64,000 bases of DNA. Origin: Nereocystis luetkeana (taxonomy: Eukaryota > Sar > Phaeophyceae > Laminariales > Laminariaceae). The DNA lies in the NCBI GenBank assembly GCA_031213475.1, contig JARUPZ010000018.1:8878406-8942405 (forward strand). The letters run 5' to 3'. Below the pieces are notes generated by a model, which was given only the letters and a program-made list of their open reading frames with translations, was not told the DNA's origin and ran no database searches. Shown here one piece after another: positions 34,115 to 47,700 of this stretch. Numbering within the stretch: position 1 is the first letter of the stretch; every line of letters begins with the position of its first letter. Both the position numbers and the translations under genes were made by a program.

Positions 34115-35490
34115 CTACAGTAGCTACTATTAATAGGCGCTCTCGGCAGCTTTTCCTTCATGTACTTTTGCAGATTAACTTAAAAGCCCGACCCACGACT
34201 CTTGTGGTGCTGTCATCGCCACTTTTTTTTTCGGCAAGGTATTGCCCATGAAAAAAAGAAGAAGTCCAAAATGGGTTAATAACTCCTTTAGAAAACTGCA
34301 CCCAAAAACTTTGGGGACGAAAAACTGCTTGAAGTTTGGGCAGGATGGTTGCTTAAAGACCTTTTAGCACTCACTCGATTCTTTTTTGAGTGGTTGGTCC
34401 CCAAAACGGGGCTGCAGTCCCGAAAGGGTTGTTTTAAGCAGCGGCGAAAGGGTGCCCAAAAAAAGCATTTTCGGGCGTTTGGAGGAGGCGAAAGACAAAA
34501 GGGATATTTACGATGCAGCATCTCAGCCAAAAAAAGCAAACCCGGCGCCGTCGGAATGTAGGGGGTGGGTGACCTGTTTGAACTCATCGGACAGATCATG
34601 ATCTGTGAGTAGATCGTCCACAGTAGCTCCTAAATTTCCTGTCATGATGAGCTGTTGTTCAGGAGCTGGACCACACAGATCACACCCGGCGAAACATGTG
34701 CCCAAAAAATCCGAGCCATACAGGTCCTACAAATCCCACCCGGCAGGCAAGATCTATCAAATAGGTCGTGTGCAGGTAATAATACAGTAAATCAGGGGTC
34801 CATCTGCCCCGAAATGTCTATAAGTAATAAAACGAGGATCTAGATCTGATCTGATCTGATCTGATCTGAGGTGTTACTTGTGTGCAACATTTATAATCGG
34901 AGCTACACTGAATAGCGTTGTACAACACGCTCGCAGCATCGCACTCGCAGCATCGCACTACCGGGTAACACGCCAGACAACACCGCCCGCCCCCCTTGGG
35001 ATAAAAAAAAACAGCTACTGCTGCTTCTGCTGCTGTACGGAGCATCGTACAAGAAGAAGGCGAGTCAAAGACTTTCTCTCTCTCTCTCGATCAGAGTGGT
35101 AAGAGAGAACGGTACGGATTGCGGAAGGGTTTTTTCATTTTCTGAACTCGGGGCGACGAAAATGAGTCACATGCCGGGTTTTTTCAATTCGGGTGTCGAA
35201 AATGCCAATGTGTTTGCATTTTTCTTGTTTCAGGAATCCCCACCGGAGATCCGGAGGCGTTTATGTTGCGGGTGATTGACGAAAAAACCCCAAACCTTCA
35301 GCTCGCTGACTTTACCTCGACGGGTTGTGGTTATGCTTGTTTCATAATAATTTTTCAGAGCCGATTCCTCTCCAAACCCGAGGGGGGGGGGGGAAGCCCG
35401 GCTCAACACAACACAGGAGGCGTTTGGGAAGACCTCGTCGAGACGCTCTCCCCGTTGTCGAGGAAACCAGCTTTGGACATCGTTCGAGGG
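34115..35490. other. No recognisable gene
   Basis: Contains a rearranged family 2 palindrome (about 34283-34431), a stretch at 34660-34800 sharing the phrase CACAGATCACACCCGGC-AAACATG with the satellite at 61190-62170, and a short (GATCT)n run at 34838-34868. No coding signal. Confidence 0.45.
34283..34431. mobile_element. Palindromic MITE-like repeat, family 2, copy d (rearranged)
   Basis: Arms CTTTGGGGACGAAAAACTGC and GGTCCCCAAAACGGGGCTGC with CAGTCCCGAAAGGG at the right end. The centre is longer than in other copies. Confidence 0.45.
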
Positions 35491-35494
35491 GGTG

Positions 35495-35850
35495 TGTTAT
35501 CTTATCACCCTAGTGTGATACGGTTGGCGGGGTGCTATCTTATCACCCGGTGTGATACAGGGTGTGTTATCCTATCACACGTGTGATACGGGGGGGGGGG
35601 TTATCTTGTCCCACGTGTGATACGGGGGGGTGTTCATCTTATCACGCGCGTGATACGGGGGGGTGTTCATCTTATCACACGCGTGATACGGGGGGGTGTT
35701 CATCATACGCGTGATGCGGTGGGGGGTGTTGTCTTATCACACGTGTGATGCCGGTAGGAGTTATCTTACCACACGTGTGATACGGGGGGGGATTATCGTG
35801 TCACACGCGTGGTAAGGGGGGGTGTCATCTTATCACCCACTGTGATACGA
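35495..35850. repeat. About 30-bp minisatellite of palindromic TATCACACGTGTGATA units
   Basis: About eleven units, each CTTATCACACGYGTGATACG followed by a G-run and TGTTCAT-type spacer. Most units keep the inverted repeat TATCAC-(A)CG(C/T)G-TGATA although the spacer length varies. A single extra unit-like phrase (GTTATCTTATCACCCTAC) sits at 36453-36470 next to a MITE. Confidence 0.85.
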
Positions 35851-36469
35851 AATGAAGTCGCACTGCGGATCACCCACCATAGAGTCTAGAGGATTTCGGT
35901 GAGACCGCCGCGCTGCTCGAAAGTTATGGCCATAGCAACCTGGGACACAAAAGGGTCAATGCTCCTGCTACGGTATTGGCTGTAATGCCGTAAAAAAGGG
36001 GGGTGATACAACCCCAGGCCCTCCTATCACTGCAAAGCGTATCCTACTTTTAACTCCAAGGAAATTGCCAATCGAAACGTTGGTGCCTCTGAAACTGTAT
36101 AAAGGTAACGTCAGTAATGCTGCATGACACGTACTCGTAGGTCCGTGCTGGTGGGGCGTGAATGACAGGGAGGTATCAATAGGTAGTGCACTCCGGCGGG
36201 CTTTGAAAGATCGACCACTCGGCCCAAGGGGTGAACAGAAACCGCCTACGTATACCGTGGAACATCCAAGACAACCCACCCCCTCCGACGATGTTCAAAG
36301 CTGGGTTTCTCAACAACGGGGAGAGGGCGTACTGAGTACGACGAGCGATGCGTCTATGCTACCTTCTCAGCGAAAAAAATCCTAAGCCACCATTTTCATT
36401 GTGTGTGCCCCTTAAGGCATGTTTTGGAGGAAAACGGGTCTGAAATTCGTGTGTTATCTTATCACCCTA

Positions 36470-36575
36470 CTACGGGGGACCATAGTTAACAGGACCTATG
36501 GTATACATAAAAACCTATATATTTGACCATTTTTTCTAACAATATTTGGTCCTATTAACTATGGCCCCCCGTAAT
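36470..36575. mobile_element. Palindromic MITE-like repeat, family 1, copy 5
   Basis: CTACGGGGGACCATAGTTAA ... TAACTATGGCCCCCCGTAAT. Left flank is a unit of the 35.5-kb minisatellite. Confidence 0.8.
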
Positions 36576-37367
36576 AGTGTGGTACGTTAAGACAAGCTAC
36601 GAGAGGGTTGGTATTGTACTATCTCGTATAAATAGTACTATTAATACGAGATCATATTAAACCAATCCTTGACTTTCAACCTTGGTTGCATTTTCGCTCC
36701 TGCTGCTGCTGCTACTGCTGCCGCTACTGCTGATGTTGCTGCTGCTGCCGCCGCCGCCGCCGCGTGTTGCGTTGTCGGGCACTCTGTGCTTTCTTTCCGG
36801 GGCCGCGGGACCTAGAGAGCCACAAGATAGATCCCTGCCCCCACGCGCACGCCTACGGGTGTTCATGCAGGCGGTATGGCTATCTGCCGATCTCCAGCCT
36901 GCTAGCTTTCCCATATTGTCCGACTACGAGTACGTTCTGCATTGAGGGGTAGGCAGCAATAAGTTGTGACCCCAATCAAGTCGAACCCGGTAAATTTCTC
37001 GCCCTGTCAGTTTGTCATGGAGTTGAGCCCCCTAAACCTTATGCATGTCTATCTAAAACTTGAGGCAGTGAACGCCTCGCCCTATTCAGAGGAGCTTCGG
37101 TCCGCGTGACCTGCCGGGCACTTGCGAGCAGTCGGGTACTCTGTGCCGTACGGTCTGTGTGATGCACGGAGCGGTGGGTCTGAATCTCGGGACTACTTTT
37201 GGCGGCGGGTTGGGTCGCGAGGGAATTTTCTGGGATTTTTCACGGACAGCACACATCCCTCCCTCAGACGCATTTTTTCGCATCTTAGTTTCGCGTACTC
37301 GAACGATGTAACCTGTCCCCTCGTCAGAATTTGCATTTGCTACGTACGTACCGGGGGTGCTTATGCT

Positions 37368-37470
37368 TGACCTTTTTAGGACTACAGTCCCGTTCTGAGG
37401 ACAAGCCAGTCAAAACATGAGTAGTTTGTCCCCAACACGGGCCTGCAGTCTTACATGTAGAAGAGTTAAT
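37368..37470. mobile_element. Palindromic MITE-like repeat, family 2, copy e
   Basis: TGACCTTTTTAGGACTACAG ... GGGCCTGCAGTCTTACATG, arms meet around GAGTAGTTTGTCCCCAA. Confidence 0.65.
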
Positions 37471-38751
37471 GCTTACCAAGGTACTCTGCAGCTGAGCTTC
37501 ACAATTCATCATGGCTGGTGAACGCGTAGATGTCCAGACTATGTGCGAGTACAATACTGGTATTCCTGTTATGAGTGATGCACGGGTCCGCCCGCTGCCT
37601 GCCGGCGCCCTAATACACGCAGTGATTGAGGGCGGGGAAGCCGCTGGTGAACGAACGCTAACTATCAAGAGCAGATTGCAGATTGTCCTTGCAATTTCTT
37701 GGTCCATCATACTTGTACCTGGTATCAATTTCCGGTATGACACATACGAATGCTGCTGTTCATACTCCTGCCGTATCATGGATATATACACAACCAGGCA
37801 CCTCTCTCAAGAGTTTTACGTACAGGCTTGTTTTACTCCTGGTACGAGCGCGGGGCGTCAGTTGACGTCTAGACTACACTATTAATAATACGAGGACTTG
37901 ATCACGGTCAGTGTTCAGACTGGTATTTGGTACTTTCTGGATAATTTCAAAACGCAGCCACACCAAGGCAACGCACTACAGTAGCAGGATAGGGGACCCG
38001 TGACCCACATTAGAGGGCGCATGGAGCATGGAGCTTGCTGAACCCACATAGGCCAACAGGATTCACGGAATTCGATGGTACAGGGGAAGCTTTACCTTGA
38101 AAGCAAAACAGGTGCTCTTTCGACGAGGCATCCCGAGCTCCAGACACAGAAGATGGTGCCTGCTGAATGCTTGTGTTGTAAACCCATGGATAAGCGAAGA
38201 CACTTTTCGGCTTGCTACTAATCGAGCTCTGCTGCTGCCAGCAGGAAGCACGTTGCGGAGATGGTGGGATTGCACACCAGGCACAAAAGGCACAGCCCAA
38301 GGCATGGCCTTCGTTCAACATCTGCATGCCATCTCATCCAGCACCGCACCGAGCAGAGCGTGGGTCGGGTGAGCTCGGTACCACCACACCCTTCAAAAAA
38401 ATACCACATCAGTGGCAATCCTTTTGTTCATTTCTCACCTCTGGTTTGGTCGAAAGTAGAGACTGACAGCGGTGACGTGTCGATCGATCGACGGAGTGCT
38501 TGCCTCCGACACTGCTGCTCTTCCCGAACGTACAGAGCAAGACGCAGCGCGAGAGGTGTCGGCGTCGGCAGCCACGGCCCGCCGATGGCCCTTAGCAGAA
38601 ACGCCTCTGAATGAATGGAACTCCTAAATTCCACCGCATATTCCAGGAAGCGAATGCTGCGTGCTGAACGCAGTGCTTGATCGAGGAGGGGCGTAGCGAG
38701 GCGTAGCAGCGGAGCGCAGACGGTTACTGCATTGGTGGGAGTTGAAGTGGA

Positions 38752-41700
38752 ATGAAGCGTAGTGCATCGTCGGCGTCATCATCCGGGAGATCGTCCGGCA
38801 GCAGAAATACTAGTGCTCGTCACCATGGTGACGATGATAAATTCCAGGCCGGTTCCGCGCCTTCTCGTGAGAGTTTGCCTGCGGCAACCTCTGCGGCAAG
38901 CGCTGCTGCTTCCGCTGGGCACGGAGAAGGAACCAACTACCTCGTGGCATTGGCAGGGATGAGAGCCCTTGAGTCCCACGTGCAGGACTCCAGCCGGGGA
39001 AAGAGGTGGAAGGACCGGGTGACATCGTGGGAAGAGAGGGCGGGGCTAGGGCTACCTTCTGTCAAGCTTGCCCTCGGGTTCCTGGATGTGTTGGGGGTGA
39101 GGCGTAGGGAGGCCTCTGGGTTGGCGGAGGCTTAGAGAGAGGGGTTAGAGAGTAGGGAGGGAGTCGTTGCACCCGCCATTACTATGCGAGGTCTCGGGCG
39201 TTAGGTCAGATAGCAATGGGTCAATATGCCACGGTGTGCCTACTTCTATTCGCTGTTTCCCGGCCCTTACACGCGCGTGAATGCTCTTTGGGCAAGGTAA
39301 TACCAGGTACGTACTGCTGTAGCAGTAGCAAGTATCTGGTACGCGGCTTGTCCGTAAATGTAACTAACATTTGATGACTATTATCAGTAATAAAAGGTTC
39401 CTTATATTCCCGGATATAGTAGTATAACGTTTGGATATGTCCGTCAATCTGTCAACATGATACCAGGCACCGGGTACCTGGTATGCTGGTATGATATGAT
39501 CGACGGGCGACACAGGACGATACTGCTGTACGTAAAGGCGACGGCTCGCATCATTGTAGTATCACCAGCCAGGTAAAAGGATCCAACGCAAATCTAACAC
39601 AAACTTGAAAAACACCAATTCAACACAAACCTTATAAACTCGATTTCGAAGTTCAAAGCACGCGCATAAGCCATAAGCCAGAAGTCGAGACCGGGAATTG
39701 CAGCTGGAAAAAATACATACCTGGTACCTGGTACCAGGTTACCATACTATACGCGTACCTGGTATTATAGGTACGAGTAGCGTCGTTCGGTGATCCCGTG
39801 CACGCTGAAAACGCGGGAATATTCCCGTGGGATTTTTTCTTTCTCAACAGTTTTGGTTTGCACAGGATTTGGTACATCGAGATTTCCACGGTGATTTTAG
39901 TGATTTTACGGCACAAGAACGGAAACCACGGGGAATCAGACATTTCCCCGGGAACTCTTTGGATGGGAACGGGATATGAAGACTTCTTCGGGAACTGTTT
40001 GGATGGGATCACGAGAAGGATATCTGCACGGGAACGGGAAAAAAAACGTTTCCCGTGAAATCCTGAGGGAAATTTCCTCGACATTTCCCGAGGAAGGCCC
40101 TGGAAAATATAAGTATATCCTCGGCGACAGAGCAACAACGCCAATGGCACCATACAACAGTAGTGGGCCATACAGTAGTTGGAGGCCCGTGTTGAGAAAC
40201 GTACCTGGTACCTGGTACATTTTTTGGCGTCCAGACTCGAAGTCTTGTTTGGTGTGCTCTCATTGACTGCATTTCTTAAAATTTCGGTCATTCCTTTTCT
40301 CGGGCAAAACTCAACTGTTTTCAGCGCTTCTTGTTTCCTTTTTTTGCATGTATCGCAAAATATCGAATCTCACGTATGTATGGTTCGCGTAAAACGCGGA
40401 GAGCGCCGCTCGTAGATGTTTGCCGCACGGGCGTACGGGGTGTGTATTTGTTTGGAGCATTGCGCACACGGCAAAGCAATCCGCACTCGAATCTATCCAG
40501 AGGCCGAAGACGGACATTTAAACTAAAGTTAGCTCTCTTGAGCCAAGTAACCATGGAATTTTCAACAGAAAAACATAAGAATGCCGGGAGGAAAAGGGAA
40601 GAAGATAAGGGTCGTCGAGGCCAACCTAAAAACCTTGTCTTCTTCGTGTCGGGCAAACGGTGCCAGACACGGGGCGTGGCCGCACGCCTGGCGATGGCAA
40701 TCAAAACTCGGTGCCATCGCGGCAGCGGAGGGCACAATTGATCGGGCCTAGATGCAGCGAGAAACGAGTCGCCTCTATAAAGTTCAGATGCGAAGGCGTC
40801 ACTAATGTCTCGTGTGTGATAATGTTCGAGTAGCAAAACTCCACCTCGCCACATTCCTTAACGTAAGGACTGTTTGTTCATTCATATGAAAAACAAAAAT
40901 CCTTACTTTTTACGGGCAGTGGTAGGTACGAGTACGAGTGCAGTAGAATGCAGACACCTCAAGCGCGTGGGGATTAAACAGCCTTGACCACAAGACGCCA
41001 AGCCCAGCCGCACGCACCGCAACAACTTGCACGCGAGCTCGAGGTGGGGCGCGCTGCCTCTGAGGTGCAGGCAGCGCCGCCGACCTCGTAGTCTCGGCGA
41101 GGTGCGGCATAGCAACACGCAGCCGACGTCGATGGCTGCGGGTATTTTGTGTTCACACTTGCCCAGCAGCAGCACCAAGCAAGGGCGGAGCCTGCGGTTT
41201 GATCCCTACGTAGATCACGGAGGGGGGAGCAGCATTGCCGTGCTGCCGGCCGTCGATCCCAACGGGCCACCGTTAACGTATAGTTCGCTCACTTTCGCGA
41301 GTCCGTGTGTGCGCTGCTGCTCTGCTCTCTGGGCCTGGTCCCGTCAGCAGCACTTCGCCAAAAAGTAAAGGGACCGGCTGACTTGTTTTTTCAACAGGTA
41401 GCAGATTTTGTGTTGAGGATGCTGCACTATATATAGCCGGGTTTTTTGTGACGTGGTATGAACTTCCCCATCGCGGATTGGTTCATTTCTTCGGATAGTT
41501 TTATTCTCAGCTATGAACATTTTCTTACCGGATTCTACTGTACGTTTTGAAAAAACATTGCCCACCCCTAGCAGTAACTACCGGTATTAGGTCAGGGTTT
41601 TTCAGCCGCTCGCCCGCAGTGAAAGTGCTTGTTCCGACGTTCGAGCTGCAGTGAAGCATATGCCTACATTCTCAGATGCAAACCCCTGTTTATACATATT

Positions 41701-44700
41701 CCGTACAACTCTGTTCCTGAATGTACGGGCCGTTTGTAGGTTACTATCTCATTGAACGGGTCGTTAAGTTTAGGGGCAGAGTGATGGGTATCTCTCTATC
41801 AATAGGACGAAGAAAAACGGCGGTTCCATGTGAGGACGGCAACAACAGCAGCAGCAGCAGCAACAACTGAACCCCCTCTGTTGTACGAAACACCCTCGTA
41901 CTGGTATGAATGCAACACAGGTCAGTCGCGCTTCCGTGTACAAGCAGCTGCTCGAGAACGCCCTGCGGGCCTTGCTGGACCAGATTCCGCATCTCACTGA
42001 GGACCGCATGCTGCTGCTTCTCAACGATTCATTCCGGTGAGGGAGCTGATGGGTCAACGTCGCGTCGCCGCCGCCGGCTCGCGCGAGACGAGCAGAGGCG
42101 GCGCCTCGTCGGTCACTGTGGTTTGTTTCCTGGTTTCTTCTTGACTAGGGTGTTGCTCTGACCGGGTGTGTTGCTCTGACTACAGTACTGCGGTAGATTG
42201 GTCGGTTTGGCTATGTTGGGTTTGGTGTGGTTGGGTGTGGTTTGGTGCGGTGTCGATGGCCTCGGCTTTGCTGACTTTGACTTGGTTTCGTTTAGTTGGC
42301 TTGGCTTTTTAGTTGATTTATTATTTGATTTGATTTGGTTTGATTTTGAATTGGTGCTATTTTGTTACATTTTTGGGGGTTTGATTCGATTCGATTCGGT
42401 TTAATTTGATTTGATTTGATTTATCTGTTGTTTTGTTTTATTTTAGTGTGTTCGCTAGTTTGAGATTGGTTGCTTTTACTTCGGGTTGATTGATTGGGAT
42501 ACGTACCGTTAGGCGAGTTGAACAGAGGTCTCTGAGAGCTTGAATCTGGCGACCCACCCCGTGCCAGGTACGCCACGCAGCCGGAACTGAAGAGCGTGCC
42601 ACTGAAGATCATCACCAGCATGTCAGCCGTTCCAGACAAGGTGGGAAGGGGGGGGGGGGGGAGCGGGCGCGATCGTCACCGGATAGCTCGAACCTGGCAC
42701 ACTGCACCTTGTTTTCGATCCATTTCTATGATAAATTTATCAGTTATTTTTTTTTCTTCATTACCGCAAGCAATATCCCAGAAAAAAACAAAAAACGTGG
42801 GTGCAGCGCTAAAGGTCTTAAGGAGGCCTCACGAAGAAGAGGATGCTGTCGCAAGCGCCTGTTTGTATTGCAGAAACGGTAGTAGTAGATAGGAACAGCA
42901 CCATCCCCAACGACGGGAATTGGCCCGTTTTGTTTTTCGACGCAACGGGCAAATCACGCTGGAGTGATGGGGTACGTATCATGTCTCGCGCGCGTGTCGC
43001 AATCCGTCAAACGGTGGGTCGCCCTTTTTTTTCCTGTGAACAGCGTGCGGGAGAAGAAATGGCGAGGTCTCTCGAAGCTTTTGACACAACCCGGATACGA
43101 GCGCGTTTGTTTCGTCTCCTTTGTCCTCGTGGTCACCGCCTGATCCTTGCCCATACGCGCGGTGGTGATCTACAGTACCGATACAGTCCGCATCAATTTA
43201 TGGAATGACCCCCCCCCCCCCCCCCCTTCCCGCGCGCGCGCGCACACACAGCGTCTGCCTGATCGTGGCCACACCAGAAAATAAATCGATTCCTTCGACG
43301 CTGTCACCCAAAGCAAGAAAAGTCCGTCCCACAAGCGGTCCTTAGCCAGATGCAGCTTACCCTCCTTCCTGCGACTCGCCCAAACACCTCACGTTACGCT
43401 TCGCTAATGGCGCAAGCAACCAATGTCTGCGTGGTGAGTGAAAACTCGACATGCCCCGTCCCGGCATTGTAGGGATGCGAGCGAGGAGGGTCTATGATCA
43501 TACGGCTACGGCCGTGCATGACATGAGTACACCCCGTCCCGTCCTCGCTCTCGTTGCTTTCCCGTGGGGAAACATTCCGTTCTCCGCTCGCAGGTGCTTG
43601 AGAAAATTATCGAGCTGCAGACGCACGAGCCGAGCCAGTTCGAGGAGCTAGGCTTACCCCTTGCTATCAAGCGTCTGGCCTGGGAGAAAGACGCGAAGCT
43701 CTTCGTGAGGATAGCGTCGCCCCACGCGGGCAAATACATCTCCAGCGAGTACGCGCCGAAGATGATCGCCGCATCTCAGCAGGTGGGCGGGGCGGGGCTT
43801 GGCAGAGTACTCACTGCCGAGTTTTTGTGTTCTGTGCCACCTCCGCCTCCGCCGCCGCCCCGCCGCCGCCGCCCGCCCCCTGTGTTGACCTGCGTGATGA
43901 TGATGGTGATGATGGTGGCGGTGATGGTGATGATGATGGTGGCGGTGATGAGGATGATGGCGGTAGTAGCGGTGGCAACGGTGGTGGTGGTGATGGTGGT
44001 GGTGGTGATGTCCCCACATTAGTTGAAAGTATCCGTCACCCAATATGTTTTTTTTTCACAGTAACGACAACCTGAAGAACTTCCGCGGAAGCATCGAAAA
44101 ATTGACGATCCATATGTATTCATTCATCTATACCATGGGTTTTGTTTTCGTCCTTGACCAGTCTTGAGCGAGGTTTGTCGCAGTCTTGAGCGAGGTTTGT
44201 CCTGCCAACCGCAGGTTGACCTTGGTGTTGACGTGTCTATTATCGGTGATGTTCGTGTGTCTGTTATCGTTCGACGGTGCCACAGCTCGAAGCTTTTTGT
44301 TTGCAACTCAACTCGTTGGCTCGTCGAAAATATGTTTTCCCAAGCTTTACCGTTCCACGACGGAAATCCGAAAAAATTGAACTGCGCAAACACGCGCACA
44401 CGATGACGGCACCAAAACCACACTCCAGCGAAGTCCGTTCGTTCGTTGGTCCGCCTGTTTTGCGTGTGTTTTTTTTCTTCAAATACTGCCGTTGCGCGTG
44501 GTCGTCCGGCTGCGTCCGCCCGCGCGTGTGTGCGTTACTTGCACGTGAAAATTCCAGGTGAGGTTCTACAAGCACCTGGACACCATCAAGAGGCGGAAGC
44601 TCATGGGCCCGCAGCGGATCAACGCTCTGGCGGAGTGTACGGGGGGGCGTCCGATTCTGATCGGGTGAGACCGCCCACGGCAACAGTACTCGTAGAAGGC

Positions 44701-47700
44701 GAAGCCGGAGTCAGAGCCACAGCCACAGCCACAGCCACACGGCCTTGGCACCTCTCTCGTGCCTTTTTCCCTCGCTCTGTCTTGGTCTGTGATTATCTCT
44801 CTCTTTCTCTCTCGTTCTTCTCATTTTTACTCGTTCTCTTCTTCTCAATTTTGCCGTTTTCTCTCGCTCGCATCACACGGGTGCCGGCAGCGTGAGACAG
44901 CACTCCCCGCCCTTACGGCAGCCACCATCTCTTCTTCCTCCCCGCCACACCAACCCCTCGTCGCATCCCTGATGCTCACGTCGAAACCCACCCCGTGCCA
45001 TGTGTATCCGCAAACATCAGCTCGACTAACCCTCGCCTACTCGCTTGCCTGCCACTTTTTCTACTCGAACAGGTATCTGTGTGACAACATTGCCGACAAG
45101 TTTAAGGAAGAGTCCTCCCTCTCAAAGGCGGGGATGTGGGCCACCCTCCTCACGGACGTCCTCGTCACCGCCAGGGAGCGAGCCTACGGGAGCATCGCGG
45201 ACCAGTCCGTGGACCGGCTCTGCGCTCTAGCGTCGCGCCTGGACCTCGCCGTGAGGGAAGACCTCTTCGGAGACGCCGCGGTCAGGGACGTGCAGCGGTG
45301 GGTGCGCCTGTTCTTTTTTTTCCCTGCTGTCGCGCTTCCACCGCGTTTACTGCGCAGCGTCAGATGTAAAGCTGCAATCACATACTATTAACAATAATGA
45401 GGCGAGCGAGCGAAGCGAGCCTTTTTTTACTTGGTTTTTAACCAAGGAAAAAAAGCCTCTTCATAACGGCTCGGTACGAGGTTAGGGTGCCTGTTTTGAG
45501 TTTTTCTGTATGTGTGTGTGAGTTGGTGTGTGTAATTCAACATTTTTTTGGTCCACCTTTCACCACCGCGCTCGACGCACACGCCACCAAATCCAGTCCC
45601 GGCGGGCTCTGTGCACGCACACACACGCAAGACACTTTCTCGTCCTGGTGGGGTGGAAAATCGTTTACAGTTCGTCGAGCTAGGTGCGGCAACGTGTGTA
45701 GGCACATGTCTGTGCTGGGCCGTGTTCAAAATACAAAATCATAACGGTTTTTGTGTCTGTGCCAACAGCAGGCAGACTGTGCCTGTCCACAGCATGCACA
45801 CTGTGCCTGCCCACAGCAGGCAGACTATGCTTGTCCACAGCAGGCAGACTGGGCCTGTCCACAGCAGGCAGACTGGACCTATCCACAGCAGGAAGATTGA
45901 GCCTGTCCGCAGCACTCAACAGCAGGCAGGCTGGGCCTGTCCACAGCAGGCAGACGGCTTTGTTTTTTTAGCTCTCTCTTCTACCTACGTAATAACTAAC
46001 GAAACCCAACTACGAGTAGTCATAGGCAGACTTCGCCTGTCTGTCCACAGCAACGTTCGGGCCATGTGCTGCTGGTGATATTGTCAGGCCTACCCTCCTA
46101 CTGACGAGGGGACGGAGAAACAGGAGAAGATCTGCTGTAGATGTTGTACAGCAGTCAGTAGTAGTGGTGGCACCTGCTACGAGAACCTCTGTTGGATACA
46201 TGTATGTTCTTAGAGGTTTTAGATATTTCGTCTTCAAATGATGAAGGTGGAATCAGGAACCACACACACAACATCGAGTACGGTGTACAAAGGGCACAAG
46301 CCGAGCGTACTGCGACGCTGACCCTGGCCTCGTGGATCCTACTGCTACTGCTGCTGCTGCTGTTTTGCTGCTGGAGAAGCTCTGATGTAGATGTTGCACA
46401 GCTGCAGTAGTTGTGGCACCTGCTACGAGAAGCTCTTTTGGGCATGCCATGTTCGTGTTGTCGTCTCGAAAATAGTATGCCGACTTTCGAGGTGGGAAGC
46501 AGGAAACATATATAAAAACGAGTGCAGGGTACGTACTACACTACGTATGTGTATATGTACGCGTACAAAGGGTGCAAGGGTTAGACCGACAAGCCACCGC
46601 GTACGGCGACGCTGACCCTGGCCTCGTGTGTCCTACTGCTACTGCTGCTGCTGCTGCTGTTATGGTGCGGGAGGCGCACTGCTGCTGTAGATGTCGTGCA
46701 TCAGTCCAAGTAAAGTTGTGGTGACACCTGTTGCGAAAAAGAAGCTCTTTCTGTTGGACAAAACATGTGAGATGCAGATTTTTATTGTGCTGAATTTCAA
46801 CCAGAAAACACTCTGCTGGACAAAACATGTCGAGTGTTGTGTGTTCTTGACTCTTTCTACCCGTCGACATCCAGCACCACAGCAGTGTCCGTGCCGATTC
46901 CTCAATCCCTGAGAGATACAAGTTCTGTGGTCACAGCAGTGCAGATTTCGTCTTCAAATTATTATGCCGGATTTCGAGGTGGAAACCAGGATACACACGA
47001 CCAAATCCAGTACTTCTTCATATCAAGAGCCAGGAGAGGCCAAGAACATTTACGAAAATTATGGAGATGCACCCACGACGGCGTACAGTAGTACAGTAGT
47101 ACGTACGTGGTAGATATTCCTTCGTGTTCGTTCGTTCAGCACAATACAAAAATAACCCGTATGCGCCCAGCATGATGCATCGCAGATATGACTACTGCAG
47201 GTATTTACCGAGGTCGCGCCTCATTCCCACCAATTACTAGTAGATACGTATGTGTTGGAAGCTCATTGGCTCTGGTTGCACCGCATACTTTTGTGTAGAC
47301 TCGTAGCGCATACCCCGGCAGCTACCTCTGTTCTTGTTTGGGGCTCTTCTAAGGGAAGACATCTTCGGAGACGCCGCCGCTGTTAGGGGCGTTCAAGCGG
47401 TGAGCGCGTGTCTTCTTTTCCTTGCAGCCGTCCGTGCGTGCCGCGCTTGCCCCGCAGGTGCTGTGGCAGGTGCTGTATGTAGTTTTTATACAGCCCTTCC
47501 TGTAGACCACAGCCCGGAAGCTTCGTCCAACTGCCTTGTTTAGGGCTCGTAACTGCCTTTTGGGGGGGCGTGCAGCAGTGAGAGTGCCTTCATTTTTCTT
47601 GCTGCCGCTCTGCCACCGAGCTTGCTGCGCACTGCTGTGTTATGACAGACCTGTAAGCCTGCCTGTAGTGCACACCTGGTAGCCCGGAATCTACCTCTGT

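Larger units (their letters stand above)
35851..38751. other. No firmly recognisable gene
   Basis: Contains a family 1 MITE (36470-36575), a (GCT)n/(GCC)n run (36695-36763) and a family 2 palindrome (37368-37470). A few 90-125-codon open frames are discussed among the rejected items. Confidence 0.4.

Noticed and set aside
35495-35850. CRISPR array
   Set aside because: Spacing is irregular, spacers are G-runs and not unique sequences, and the genome is eukaryotic; it is a minisatellite.
37511-37885. 124-codon plus frame MAGERVDVQTMCEYNTG...
   Set aside because: Composition is protein-like at first but no family is recognised, the opposite strand is equally open, and it runs into repeat words. 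Not enough to call a gene.
40331-40741. 136-codon plus frame with a Lys/Arg-rich centre
   Set aside because: No domain, no supporting splice structure, and equally open minus frames.
44059-44110. Possible extra bromodomain-gene exon (NDNLKNFRGSIEKL)
   Set aside because: A good AG precedes it, but its phase would create a stop after exon 4, while exon 4 joins exon 5 (44558) directly in phase.
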